Shown here one piece after another: positions 10,201 to 17,399 of a stretch of 22,888 nt of DNA. Both the position numbers and the translations under genes were made by a program. The DNA comes from Zygnema cylindricum (lineage: Eukaryota > Streptophyta > Zygnematophyceae > Zygnematales > Zygnemataceae). The notes beneath the pieces are model-generated. The model worked only from the letters and a program-made list of their open reading frames with translations. It searched no databases and was not told where the DNA came from. The stretch covers positions 1 through 22,888 of the forward strand of contig JBBHKE010002416.1 of NCBI GenBank assembly GCA_037447655.1, read 5' to 3'. The first letter of the stretch is position 1, and every line of letters starts with the position of its first letter.

Positions 10201-12504
10201 GCAATATTAAAACGGTTCAACTCAACTTTTTTTACTAGTTGTTTTCAATTCATAGGAGTGGATGTTATGGTACAATGCCCATCGCCATTATAGTTAATCA
10301 CTCAAATTGGAGTGTGTGATTTTACGAGCCTCGAGGCCAAACATAATTTATTTTATATAACACTAATACATGGTTAACCTTAATAATTCACTTATTCTAA
10401 TACCGATGTAAAGTGTAGCACATGATTGAAACCCGAAACCCTAACATTTAAGATAACATTCTAAATTCCATTTTGGATAACATTTAGATAACGTTCTAAT
10501 AACATTTTAAAGACATTCCAATTACATTTTTGTTAACATTCTAATAACATTATAAATTTTAGCTAACATTAGATAACAATTTAGATTATATTTTAAAAAA
10601 CATTTTAGATAAACATTTTTAATAATATTATAAGAAAGAAATAGATAACATTCTAAGTAACATTTTGGATAAAATTCAGATAACGTTCTAATAATATTCT
10701 AATAACATTTTAGATAATCTTCAAATAACATTTTCGATACCATTTTGGATAACATTGAGATAACGTTTTAATACCATTTTCCGTAACTTATTAGATAACG
10801 TTTTAGATGACATTCCGAGTGACATTTTAGGTGCCATTCTAGATGATGTTCTTATAAAATTATCTATAACATTGAAGATAAAACTCTAGATAACATTCTA
10901 ATAATATTATCTAAAATTAAAAAAAATTAAAAATTAGATAACATTTTAGATAACATTATGGATAACATTTTAGATAATAACATTAAAAATAGTATTATAG
11001 ATAATGCATTATAAATAACATTTAACTTTGCCTTAACAACATTTAAGATCTGATGCACCTATACACAATTCCCAGTCAAATTCTTCAGCAAAAAAATACA
11101 TTTTCAAAGCTGATCCAGCAATTTCCTTGACGGTAATATATAGATGTAAACCTTATAAATGTATAAACCTTAAAACTCAAATTTCTAATAATATCAATGG
11201 ACAGAATTATAATATTTAAACCCAAAACTCTCATTCATACTTAAAAAAAAAAAAAACAGTTAAATATAAGCAATCCATCCCAGTCTAGCTCTAATATCCA
11301 TACACGTAATGATTTAAGAAATATTAGGGGTCTAACACAAAACTGATGGTTATTGGGATAGTAAACCTTTACCTGCTCTCCTTTTTTGTTGCTCATAAGT
11401 GTACGGTAATCCTGGCGGTGACCAAGATGGAGTCCTCGAATGTACATCGCGACTTCTTTTCTTTCGTGGTCTATGGATATAAAATAGGGAGGGCAAGCTC
11501 CCTCTGTTGTTACAGGGGGATGGTCAAAAACTAAAACCATTTCTTTTCGGAAGGTGGAATCGTGCGGCTTTATCGTACTTGCCAGCTGGTCTATTTTTAA
11601 AACATATGCTCCCAATACCTGCACACAAACCAAACAAATTTAATATAAGTGCGGATTGAAAGAGACAAACAAATTGAAATTTAGTGCGCCTTCAAAAGCG
11701 GAAAATTCAAAATTAGTGCGAATTGAAGGAGACAAATCGAAAGCGTAGCACGAGTTGGAGAGTTGCGCGTTACAATTGACAATTGATCACAATCTAAAGC
11801 ATAGTTTTAAAAGACTCCATATTATTTGAAACAGTAACAAACGCAATAAGAACGGGCAATAAAGAGAAATAAAGGCGAATGACATGTATGATTCGGCAAA
11901 ATAATCACAGATTGCTTAGGAAATCGTACCAACAAATGTAAATATAATCATCTCAAGCTCTTGATAACCTGAGTCTAGCTTAGAGAAAACCTAGTTTTTC
12001 CCATACCTTCCACACCTTCATGAATTAGTAGGGATTGCATCATCTAACCAGCTTTGTCCAATGATCTCTGAGACAAATCAAGGAATTCTGTAAAATTACA
12101 CAATAAAAGAATGCATTTTGAGTCTAAGAACATCGCACAAGAAACAATGTGGATTGACAGCATGACCTTGCATGCAGCTCTAGAACACGACAAAACAAGC
12201 ACGCCAATCGTGGCAATCCAATGACAAATCCATTCTTTACAACAAAGAAAATCCAAAAATCGGCAAAGATTAATTCAGATATATGTGTCTCCATCTCAGT
12301 CTCAACCTCAAATTAAACTCATAAACCATCATTAACATGATTCGGTTCTCTCACTCTACAGCAATGTCGTCTAATCTCCCCGACCTCCTCCTCCGTGGCC
12401 TCCTCCCATCCGGCCGAGTCCGTGGATCCCGGCCAGCAGCACCTTTTGCTGCACTCGTAGGACTCGTAGAAGAGGCAGCCGCACAGCAGCGCCTGCATCG
12501 CCAT
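2631..12504 (-). CDS. Class 3 (Lipase_3) alpha/beta-hydrolase, seven exons, plant type
   Basis: Predicted serine hydrolase acting on acylglycerols or phospholipids, related to the plant 'calmodulin-binding heat-shock protein' class 3 lipases and more distantly to sn-1 diacylglycerol lipases. Exons by plus coordinate, in transcript order: 12355-12504, 11373-11618, 7773-7876, 6352-6547, 4904-4968, 3442-3706, 2631-2699. Every junction is GT-AG, the phases agree, and the joined length is exactly 365 codons including the stop. The Cys-rich N-terminus is followed by the lipase core. The nucleophile elbow GHSLGAG puts the serine at about residue 176. DDFLPR (about 233-238) is likely to carry the acid, and SNDHSV (about 329-334) the histidine. 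At 364 residues it is somewhat shorter than plant relatives, mainly at the C-terminus, so a further 3' exon is possible. Catalytic assignments are by family analogy; calmodulin binding is not shown by the sequence. Confidence 0.88.
2861..3059. mobile_element. MITE, TA-type 'CACCG' family, 199 bp
   Basis: The left end CACCGCTCATCGTTATTAG and the right end (reverse complement CACCACTCGTTATTATTAG) form imperfect terminal inverted repeats. TA lies on both sides (2859-2860 and 3060-3061). It is a diverged member of the family seen intact at 12835-13323 and sits in lipase intron 6. TA target sites fit Tc1/mariner-like transposition; there is no coding capacity. Confidence 0.7.
3172..3440. repeat. 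Two-copy imperfect tandem repeat in intron 6
   Basis: The order TTATCCACACT, TTGAAGTA, GATAGACCATATAGTG, AGGATGTGAGA occurs at about 3177-3305 and again, diverged and shorter, at about 3352-3430 (TTTTATCCACACTATTTTCG, GATCGACCGTATAGTG, AGGATGTGAGA). The unit length differs, so it is an old duplication. The second unit ends at the donor of exon 6. Confidence 0.55.
3442..3706 (-). CDS. Lipase exon 6 with catalytic histidine (residues 255-342)
   Basis: Acceptor ATCTTTCCAG|TACGGG, which completes a Cys codon split with exon 5; donor GAG|GTTGGT, phase 0. It has a short hydrophobic, Cys-containing stretch (IFLCYYFV), then CPPGKIFHIVYKRP and FDRLVVSCSATSNDHSV, the family's 'APGRLYHIV' and 'HIVLSCNATSDHAI' blocks. 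The probable catalytic His is at about 332. Confidence 0.88.
3843..4892. repeat. Minisatellite, unit about 48-50 bp, in lipase intron 5
   Basis: About twenty degenerate units with the order GATACAGTATAGGTCCCTTA, then CAAGAAATAGTGTGGATTTT, then GAAAAA. Between about 4540 and 4800, where units are best kept, successive GTGTGGATT motifs are 44-52 bp apart; towards 3850 the units decay. The unit length varies and is not a stable multiple of three, so the repetitive minus-strand translation is not a protein. Confidence 0.85.
4904..4968 (-). CDS. Lipase exon 5 (residues 233-253)
   Basis: A 65-bp exon too short to stand out as an open frame, found by searching for the expected DDFLPR motif. The acceptor is AATTCTCTAG|GATGAT and the donor ATG|GTAAAG, phase 2. 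It encodes DDFLPRMSTSAAGEVLGT, joined directly to SVIYQ of exon 4 as in plant relatives. Its donor abuts the last unit of the intron 5 minisatellite. Confidence 0.87.
5874..5966 (+). repeat. tRNA-like sequence with A and B boxes (SINE head or tRNA relic)
   Basis: Box A TGGCGCAGTAGG is at 5881-5892 and box B GGATCGAATCC at 5946-5956, inside a perfect T-arm (CCGGG, 7-nt loop, CCCGG, 5943-5959). A D-arm-like GCGC/GCCC is present. A TTTT run at 5963-5966 could terminate Pol III. The A-B spacing is about 20 nt longer than in a standard tRNA, the acceptor arm pairs at only about five of seven positions, and no convincing anticodon loop forms. A tRNA-derived SINE fits better than a working tRNA. It lies antisense in lipase intron 4. 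Confidence 0.55.
6352..6547 (-). CDS. Lipase exon 4 with GxSxG motif (residues 168-232)
   Basis: Acceptor GACAG|TTATCGG, donor CAG|GTGTTC, ending in phase 0. It starts at YRVTIVGHSLGAGVASI, the nucleophile elbow, and continues with the conserved RCYALAPPRVMA and YSDVIYSVIYQ strands. This exon is the strongest single piece of evidence for a Lipase_3 enzyme. Confidence 0.95.
6575..6889. repeat. Degenerate short-unit satellite, AATGTCAAAATCAAT type
   Basis: About 20 diverged copies of a 14-18 nt motif (AATGTCAAAATCAATA). It occupies the 3' end of lipase intron 3, a few bases upstream of the exon 4 acceptor in transcript order. Confidence 0.8.
6971..7303. mobile_element. MITE, TA-type 'CACCG' family, 333 bp, carrying a GA microsatellite
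   Basis: The right end reads CTAATAGCGATTCACGGTG followed by TA; the left end is CACTGTGGGTCGCTATGAGA preceded by TA (6969-6970). The right terminus is nearly identical to the intact family member at 12835; the left is diverged. It lies in lipase intron 3. Confidence 0.72.
7119..7250. repeat. (GA)n microsatellite
   Basis: Nearly pure GA/GGGA purine tract of about 130 bp, inside the 6971-7303 element. Read on the minus strand it gives an artificial Ser-Leu repeat frame. Confidence 0.95.
7773..7876 (-). CDS. Lipase exon 3, intact copy (residues 133-167)
   Basis: The acceptor lies behind a T-rich tract and ends GAATGTAG|GTTTGTG. The donor is CCCAGA|GTATGC, phase 2. It encodes CDGRLVHFGMHRAAKWAM and then an amphipathic segment leading to the nucleophile strand; the split codon restores an aspartate before YRVTIVGHS. 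Its first 68 bases also exist in a truncated second copy at 9297-9364. Confidence 0.87.
7809..8538. repeat. Tandem segmental duplication, copy A
   Basis: 730 bp present again at 9297-10042. The first 410 bp or so (7809-8215) differ from copy B by one T in a homopolymer; the remainder differs by many substitutions and small indels. Copy A includes the first 68 bases of lipase exon 3 and part of intron 2. The last 36 bases of exon 3 (7773-7808) lie outside the duplicated block. Confidence 0.93.
8102..8312. mobile_element. Relic TA-type 'CACCG'-family MITE in copy A
   Basis: The left end CACTGCCCACCACTATTAG and the right end (reverse complement CAATTGCCCAACGCTATTAA) are similar inverted termini of the same family. 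TA follows the right end; the left flank is AA, so the target duplication is not intact. It is duplicated at 9591-9813. Confidence 0.45.
8553..9296. repeat. Polypyrimidine then polypurine low-complexity tract
   Basis: 8553-8998 is almost all C and T on the plus strand; 9105-9296 is almost all G and A. Between them is about 100 bp of mixed sequence with an (AAAT)n run. The halves are roughly complementary (CTCCCT versus AGGGAG), so the region can fold back or form purine-pyrimidine triplex. It separates duplication copies A and B. The Pro/Ser/Leu-rich frames are composition artefacts. Confidence 0.9.
9062..9084. repeat. (AAAT)n microsatellite
   Basis: About five AAAT units in the junction between the pyrimidine-rich and purine-rich halves. 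Confidence 0.85.
9297..9364 (-). pseudogene. Truncated duplicate of lipase exon 3
   Basis: The sequence is identical to the first 68 bases of exon 3 (residues CDGRLVHFGMHRAAKWAM and a few more), with the same T-rich tract and acceptor at 9365-9366. It breaks off inside the Ala-Leu codons where the purine-rich tract begins, so the rest of the exon and its donor are gone. It lies between exon 2 and the intact exon 3, and a spliceosome would meet this acceptor first. Inclusion would destroy the frame or need a cryptic donor in the G-rich tract. Confidence 0.88.
9591..9813. mobile_element. Relic TA-type MITE in copy B
   Basis: Counterpart of 8102-8312, with the same termini (CACTGCCCACC and GGGCAGTTG followed by TA). 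It is there because of the segmental duplication, not a second insertion. Confidence 0.45.
9944..10144. repeat. Two-copy tandem repeat, unit about 100 bp
   Basis: Unit 1 (9944-10046) runs CGCGTCT, TTGGTCAAGA, AAACTAAGGTAC, AGTATTATTCTAATAAT. Unit 2 (10048-10144) repeats the same order with about 20-25% change. Copy A of the segmental duplication has only one unit. Confidence 0.75.
10273..10415. mobile_element. MITE, TA-type 'CACCG' family, 143 bp
   Basis: The left end CAATGCCCATCGCCATTATA and the right end (reverse complement CACTTTACATCGGTATTAGA) are imperfect inverted repeats with TA on both sides (10271-10272, 10416-10417). The ATCG-TATTAG core marks the family. It lies in lipase intron 2. 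Confidence 0.55.
10440..11035. repeat. Degenerate satellite, TAACATTTTAGATAACATTC type
   Basis: About 600 bp of diverged copies of ATAACATTTTAGATA-like units of roughly 13-19 nt in lipase intron 2. No coding potential. Confidence 0.85.
11373..11618 (-). CDS. Lipase exon 2 (residues 51-132)
   Basis: The acceptor TTTGTGTGCAG opens the exon at VLGAYVLKID; the donor is CAG|GTAAAG. Both boundaries are phase 0 and the exon is 82 codons. It carries the conserved N-terminal lipase strands PPYFISIDHERKEVAMYIRG and LMSNKKG, which align with the family's 'YILYLDHE..DIVLAIRG' region. Confidence 0.88.
11648..11750. repeat. Two-copy direct repeat in lipase intron 1
   Basis: GTGCGGATTGAAAGAGACAA near 11649 returns as GTGCGAATTGAAGGAGACAA near 11717, a spacing of about 68 bp. 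The remainder of intron 1 (to 12354) is unremarkable. Confidence 0.5.
12355..12504 (-). CDS. Lipase exon 1 (residues 1-50)
   Basis: The start is the ATG at 12504; an in-frame TAA two codons upstream rules out a longer N-terminus. A second ATG is two codons downstream. It encodes a Cys-rich, probably membrane-proximal leader (ALLCGCLFYESYECSKRCCW) followed by an acidic stretch, as in plant family members. The donor is AGA|GTGAGA, phase 0. Local GC content is well above the introns. Confidence 0.85.
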
Positions 12505-12834
12505 CGGTTACGTTACGGGGATGCAGGGAAGCGCTCGAACCTTTGTACGCGATCTGCACCGCCGAGTTGTTTCGGAATCGCACGGCTTTCGGAGATTCGG
12601 CTAACGGCGGCATCCAATAGCGGTACGCAGGTCGGCTTTCAGAAGCTCACCTGTCATTCGTCGGCTAAGTAAACACCTCACGCTGTGAATGGGTATCGTG
12701 CGCGCGCGCGTTTCGATGTTTCTAATACTTTTTGGATTGTCTGTGACCATACAGTACGGTATGAAATGGTACAGGTAAGGTATTCTACTGCGCGTATTGT
12801 TTGTCTTTCTCGCAGTGTGTATTACAGTACAGTA
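12505..12834 (-). promoter_or_regulatory. Lipase 5' flank, GC-richer, candidate promoter/5' UTR
   Basis: The 170 bp upstream of the lipase ATG is clearly GC-richer than the surroundings, as expected for 5' UTR and proximal promoter. A (CG)n run lies at about 12701-12711. I see no convincing TATA box in the proper position. A TA-type transposon is inserted 331 bp upstream of the ATG. The transcription start cannot be set from the sequence. Confidence 0.4.
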
Positions 12835-13323
12835 CACCGTGAATCGCTATTAGCGTACATGACGCTAATTGGGGTACCCCTTTTTTTAGGGCAAATTCTC
12901 AAATAGAATAAAGTACGCTAAATGTTTTTGCACGTTATTTGAGGTACCCTGCTCAATACGGTTCATAACTGTAATTTAGTGCCCTTTTAAATAGTGTGGT
13001 GTACGGACTGCCAGATCTGTACTATTTCGTACATTATTAAATATAAAAGTACAGAAAATATAATAATATATAATTGCGTAAATATTTTCCGGCAGACGCA
13101 GATGTCAAAAAAACGCGACTGCGTACGATTTGAACAATTTCGTACATTAACATGTTTTAGTGTGGACATATTATGTGCCGAAAATTTGTACAAAGCAGTT
13201 TACAAATTAGAGTACATGATAAATTAGTATCATGGTGTACCCGAAAAAACACAATTTACCGTAAAGTACGCTAATTGTTTCATTACGCTATATTTTTTAA
13301 TACGCTAATAGCGATTCACGGTG
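12835..13323. mobile_element. MITE, TA-type 'CACCG' family, 489 bp, intact ends
   Basis: Perfect terminal inverted repeats of about 22 bp starting CACCGTGAATCGCTATTAGC, with TA on each side (12833-12834, 13324-13325). Subterminal ACGCTAAT motifs recur at both ends. The internal TTTTAAATAGTGTGGTGTAC is shared with copies at about 16130 and 19058. TA target duplication suggests Tc1/mariner-like; there is no transposase, so it is non-autonomous. Confidence 0.88.
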
Positions 13324-13378
13324 TACAGGTAAGGTTTCGTTTCTGAACCTTGCATTTTTGTACTGTGTTGCCTTTTAA

Positions 13379-14321
13379 GGGTACGTCCCCATGTAAGCGA
13401 TGCTTTGTAAAATTATTTTGGACTGTAGTGAAGTGTTCCGTACTACTTTGAAAAGCGTCCCTATGTGCGAAAATGGAATCGTAACTTTGACATGTGACGG
13501 TTGTAGACGTAAGTACAACTTTGTGACGGTTGACGACGACTACTAAATTGTTGACGCCAACAAAAACAGCGACAGTTGTAGACGTCTACAATTTTGTAAT
13601 TTTGTGACATGGCAGATGTTTAGGTTTTGTAACATTGTGAAGTCAAGCTCACTTGTGACGTCACAGACTCAAGAACTTTCGGCCATGGATACCCGATTTC
13701 GTTTTCTCTACTTTTTTCGCTCTACTTGCCATAAAAATATACATAAAGGTAGTCAAAAGAATAATTTTTCAAATATCTTTCATTTCATACCAGTTTTGTC
13801 GTGCCTCATTCTAAAAAGTGCGAGATAAAAGTGATAGTGTGAGAGGGAGAGGGGAGAGGCGACGACGATGCAAAATTCTACCGAGGACCCATGAATGAAA
13901 TTGGAGGTCCGAGACCCCTGCAGTTTTTTTTCCTTACATCCTCGTCTTTTCCGTACATGCACGTGACGGGTAGGGAAAAAAATAGCGAGTACTCTCCCTC
14001 GTCCTAAAATTTTCCAACTCGTGTGGCACGTGCGTAGGTCATTTTCATTCGTTGTTTTGGCGGTACTTTCTCTGAAATCAGGTCGCGAGGTGATTTTTTT
14101 TGAAGTTTTTTGACTAGCTGCCCGGGGGTCGAAAAAAAGAAAATGCCAAAATGCGTTCACATGACGACAAACATGAAGTACATTCAAAGTATCGACTTGA
14201 GGTTTGCTGTACTTTTAAAGAATTGATTTTTCTGTACGGCTAAAGTTTTTCTCGTACGGAACTGCGTTTTCGGTGAAAACGACAGATTAAAGTCGATAAT
14301 TTAAGACATAATGACGTACCC
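13379..14321. mobile_element. PIF/Harbinger-like non-autonomous element, copy 1, 943 bp
   Basis: The left end GGGTACGTCCCCATGTAAG and the right end (reverse complement GGGTACGTCATTATGTC) have TAA target duplications (13376-13378, 14322-14324). The interior has repeated GTGACGGTTGTAGACG-like motifs and an AATCTTTC/GAGAGGGAGAGG block shared with copy 2. TWA duplications and GGG termini fit PIF/Harbinger. The longest minus-strand frame (13780-14187) matches no transposase I know. Copy 1 is the empty-site paralog for the hAT-like insertion in copy 2. Confidence 0.78.
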
Positions 14322-14414
14322 TAAGCCACGATGGATATTTTTGGGTACTTTCGGTATCGTGCACCTGTACCACTAATCGTCACCGTGAATCGCTATTAGC
14401 GTCAATAACGCTAA

Positions 14415-16010
14415 GGGTACTTTCGCATGTAACCGAAAGTTAGTCCTGTTACTTTATTAATAGTGAAGATTCTCCGTACAGATTTCAAAGCATTCGTATG
14501 TAAAGAAATGAAATCGTAACTATAGATTGTGACGGATGTAGACGTGGGTGTAATTTGTGACAATTGTAGACGCAAACAAAACTCGCGACAATTGATGACG
14601 TTTACAAAATGGAGACGGTTCTAGACGTTTAGCTACTTGTGACATTGTAGATGTTTAGGGTTTGTGACATTTTGACGTCACGCGTACTTATGATAGCGAC
14701 GACGTCACTGATTCAAAAACATTTCGCCATGGTTTCCCGATTTTGTTTTTTCGTCCGTTCTCACTCTACTTGTCACCAAAGCACAGGTCGCAAACGGTCA
14801 ACCGAAACCGTGACCGACCATTAACCGACCGCCCGCGCCGGATCCGGAACGGATTCGGTTGCCAAATTTTGGGGGTCGGGCGGTTACGATCGGTTGATTC
14901 ACCAGGAAAAAAAAAACGGTCGGTTACGGTCGGTCAACCAAAAAACCAAAAAAAATGAAAATCTTGTACTATCCCTATAATCCAACATTCTTGTACTTTG
15001 TACTCTTTGGGCATCGTGGAAGTACGTGACATCATGATTAGCGTCGCAAATCTGACAGGGTACTGTAGTAAGCTATTTATTTCGCAAATTTTAGGGAACG
15101 CGACAAAGCCTCGCAAATATGACACAGTAGTAACACTATTCATTTCGCAAATCTTAGGGAACGCGACAAATCGTAATTATTGGCTTATTCCGTCGTACAT
15201 TGATTCATTTTGTACTTTTTCGGTTACGGGCGGGCACGGTTAGTCGCGAAAAATCAAGATTCGGTTAATTTTTTTTTTCGTAAACGACGGCCGGTTAAAA
15301 GTTAACAATTTTGGAGCGTGACAAAACTCGGTCGGGCGTCGGTTACTCATATTTTGAAAAAAAAAGCGGTCGGTTTCGGGTATGACAAATTTTTACTTTT
15401 ACGACCTCTGCACCAAAGTAAGTTAAAAGACAACCTAAAGAAATATTTTTTATAGATCTTTCATTTGATACCTTTCTTACTTTTTTTCATTGCAATAATT
15501 GCGAGATAGACGTGAGGAGAGGGAGAAGGAGAGAGAGAGAGAGGCGCTTTCACGGACTTCGATTTTGCGAAATGGCGTCCGTTTGTCCAAACCCCCTCCA
15601 CGGCCCGTGTACGGAATTCAGCGCATGGAAAACAGTACGCACAGGTTGTAAACGTGCGGTGGGTTTTTTTTTTGGTACTCCGCGCTCAAAAATTGTTTCA
15701 AACTTCCGGCACGTGCGACAACATCCGCCTATTCGTTTACCTCATGGAACTTTATTTAAAATCAACTCCCGTGGTGATTTGAAATAAAGTTTGAAGATGA
15801 GGTGGAAGGACGCAAAAGTGGGTCGAAATGTGCTAGACGACAAACTACTTCGCGCTAGATGACAAACTGCGGTAAAGTTGTTAGGAAACGTAACTTGTAC
15901 GGTGTTAATTTCATTTTTTTTGGTACGGCTGCTGATTTTCTCCTTTTTTTCTAAGTTATGGAGGAAAACGACAGAAAATAACTGTAACTTTAGCACATGC
16001 GAAAGTACCC
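14415..16010. mobile_element. PIF/Harbinger-like element, copy 2, with hAT insertion
   Basis: Sixteen-base perfect inverted termini GGGTACTTTCGCATGT at both ends, with TAA duplications (14412-14414, 16011-16013). Without the hAT-like insertion and its extra target copy the length is about 959 bp, matching copy 1 (943 bp). The interior matches copy 1 block by block (GTGACGGATGTAGACG, GTGACGTCAC-like, TCGCCATGG, CTCTACTTGTC, then ATCTTTCATTTGATACC). No transposase frame. Confidence 0.85.
14782..15410. mobile_element. hAT-like non-autonomous element, copy 1, 629 bp
   Basis: Flanked by a perfect 8-bp duplication CACCAAAG (14774-14781, 15411-15418). The termini CACAGGTCGCAAA and (reverse complement of the right end) CAGAGGTCGTAAA agree at 11 of 13 positions and fit hAT-style CAGRGGT ends. 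The interior is rich in CGGTCGGTTACGG-like motifs. PIF copy 1 lacks it (CTCTACTTGCC near 13722-13732). A related copy lies at 21389-22129. Confidence 0.88.
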
Positions 16011-16508
16011 TAATTAAGCGCTCACAAATTTTGACCCTCGAAGCCTAGAATATAATTAATAACTATCAAACTTTTTTGTTACTAATATAGGTTCTCTTTA
16101 ACTAGCGTTAGTTACTCTAATTTCCACTGTTTTTAAATAGTGTTGTGTACGAAATGTGCAAGTCAGTACTAAAACTGCTCATTATTTAGTATAAACCTAC
16201 AGAATAAGTGTCACATAAAGGAGTCGACAAGTGAAATTGAGTGCATCGCCATTTAAAAACGCATTCAAATTTGATTCCCTGTCATAAACACGAGGGAAAA
16301 TAGCGAGAACATGTTCTCACATGTTCAAGAATCGAATATGTGAACACAAACTATATCGGCTACATTATGGAGAAAATGTACCCAAATTAGCGTTGTGTAT
16401 AAATTAGAGTTATTTTTTTCTTGGTAGAAGGCCTTGAACCAATATTAGAGATGATAACATTTTTTTTACACTAATTATTTTGTAACACTAATAGCGATTC
16501 ACGTTGTA

Positions 16509-17130
16509 CTGTAGTTTGCTAACGGATTTTTTAGACCCAAAACCATTAAATACTGTTATTACCATTAAAATGGAGTTAATGTTAGTGTGGAAAGTCTTTA
16601 ATTAGGCCTATGTTCCATCATAAATTTTTTTACTTGTACGACCAACATTACGAGCTGTTATATTTTGAACAATATTCTATTGCGTAGAAGTTATAAACGA
16701 CATGCTCTAAATTGAGTCCTACGATGTAACCTAAGATTTGTTATTAAAAATCGACAATAATTTTCACACCGGTCAATTTCGACTTAAATGTTCAATTGAT
16801 ACTATGTATGTGCGAACAAGGTCATCGTAGGACACAAAACTTGTACCCTTTGCATACGGGTTGTCAGACACCACCTCATTTTTTCACAGTTCTTATTTTT
16901 TTACGTGACAAATGAGCATTGCCAGAAATAGTATGACGAAAGTGAGTTGACATAAATAATGTGACAAATGAGCGTTATGAGATTACTTTTGTATCTTCTT
17001 TGCAAAGTACATATAATGTGCATTTTTTTTTAATTAAGTTGGTTTTCCATCGTATCTTCATCATCCATCGTGTCGCGGCTCTTTGGTTTTTATAAGTGAA
17101 ACCAACCAAAATAGGCAAATTGAAAGAAAA
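16509..17130. other. AT-rich intergenic, nothing recognised
   Basis: No gene or clear element. A short direct repeat GTGACAAATGAGC recurs at about 16905 and 16960. A T-rich run lies near 17023-17030. Confidence 0.5.
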
Positions 17131-17210
17131 AGCGTGATGGTAAACCATGTGAGGCTACGGGTACAAAAGGGGCAGCATGGCTATAACTTAAAAATTACAA
17201 GTAAGGAAAA
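17131..17210 (-). repeat. Retroelement 3' tail-like repeat (pair of 1591-1672)
   Basis: AGCGTGATGGTAAACCATG, GGGTACAAAAGGGG, AAAATTACAAGTAA match the repeat near the window start. In minus-strand order it lies just after the end of the non-LTR ORF remnant, as a 3' UTR would. Confidence 0.5.
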
Positions 17211-17399
17211 AAAAAACAAACAAAAACAAAAAAGTAAAGAAAAACAATATGAACACATAAAAATGGAACGAAAAAAAAAGGCACTCGAGCCCAAAGAGAG
17301 AAACACTATAATGCCCTTAAACCAACACTCCAAACCTAACCTAAAAAAAGAAAATTCGAAAAGCAACCTTGTAGGTCTCCTAAGCATGAAATAGCACAT

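Larger units (their letters stand above)
14381..16506. mobile_element. TA-type 'CACCG' element disrupted by nested insertions
   Basis: The left terminus CACCGTGAATCGCTATTAGC is at 14381 and the right terminus (reverse complement CAACGTGAATCGCTATTAG) ends at 16506, followed by TA. The left flank is GT, so one side of the TA duplication is mutated. Removing the inserted PIF-like element and one TAA leaves about 527 bp, close to the 489-bp family member at 12835, and rebuilds its ACGCTAATT motif. The right part shares TTTTAAATAGTG and CATGTTCAAGAATCG blocks with 19030-19420. Confidence 0.8.

Noticed and set aside
12337-12672. Plus-strand frame of 111 codons opposite lipase exon 1
   Set aside because: Antisense shadow of the GC-rich first exon and its flank; no family match.
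12771-13334. ACAGGTAAGG at 12771 and again at 13325, a perfect splice-donor consensus on the plus strand
   Set aside because: No coding exon precedes either; the first is in the lipase promoter region and the second abuts a MITE end.
13780-14187. 135-codon minus-strand frame in PIF-like copy 1, possible transposase
   Set aside because: No DDE-type motif or recognisable domain, and the frame is not kept in copy 2.
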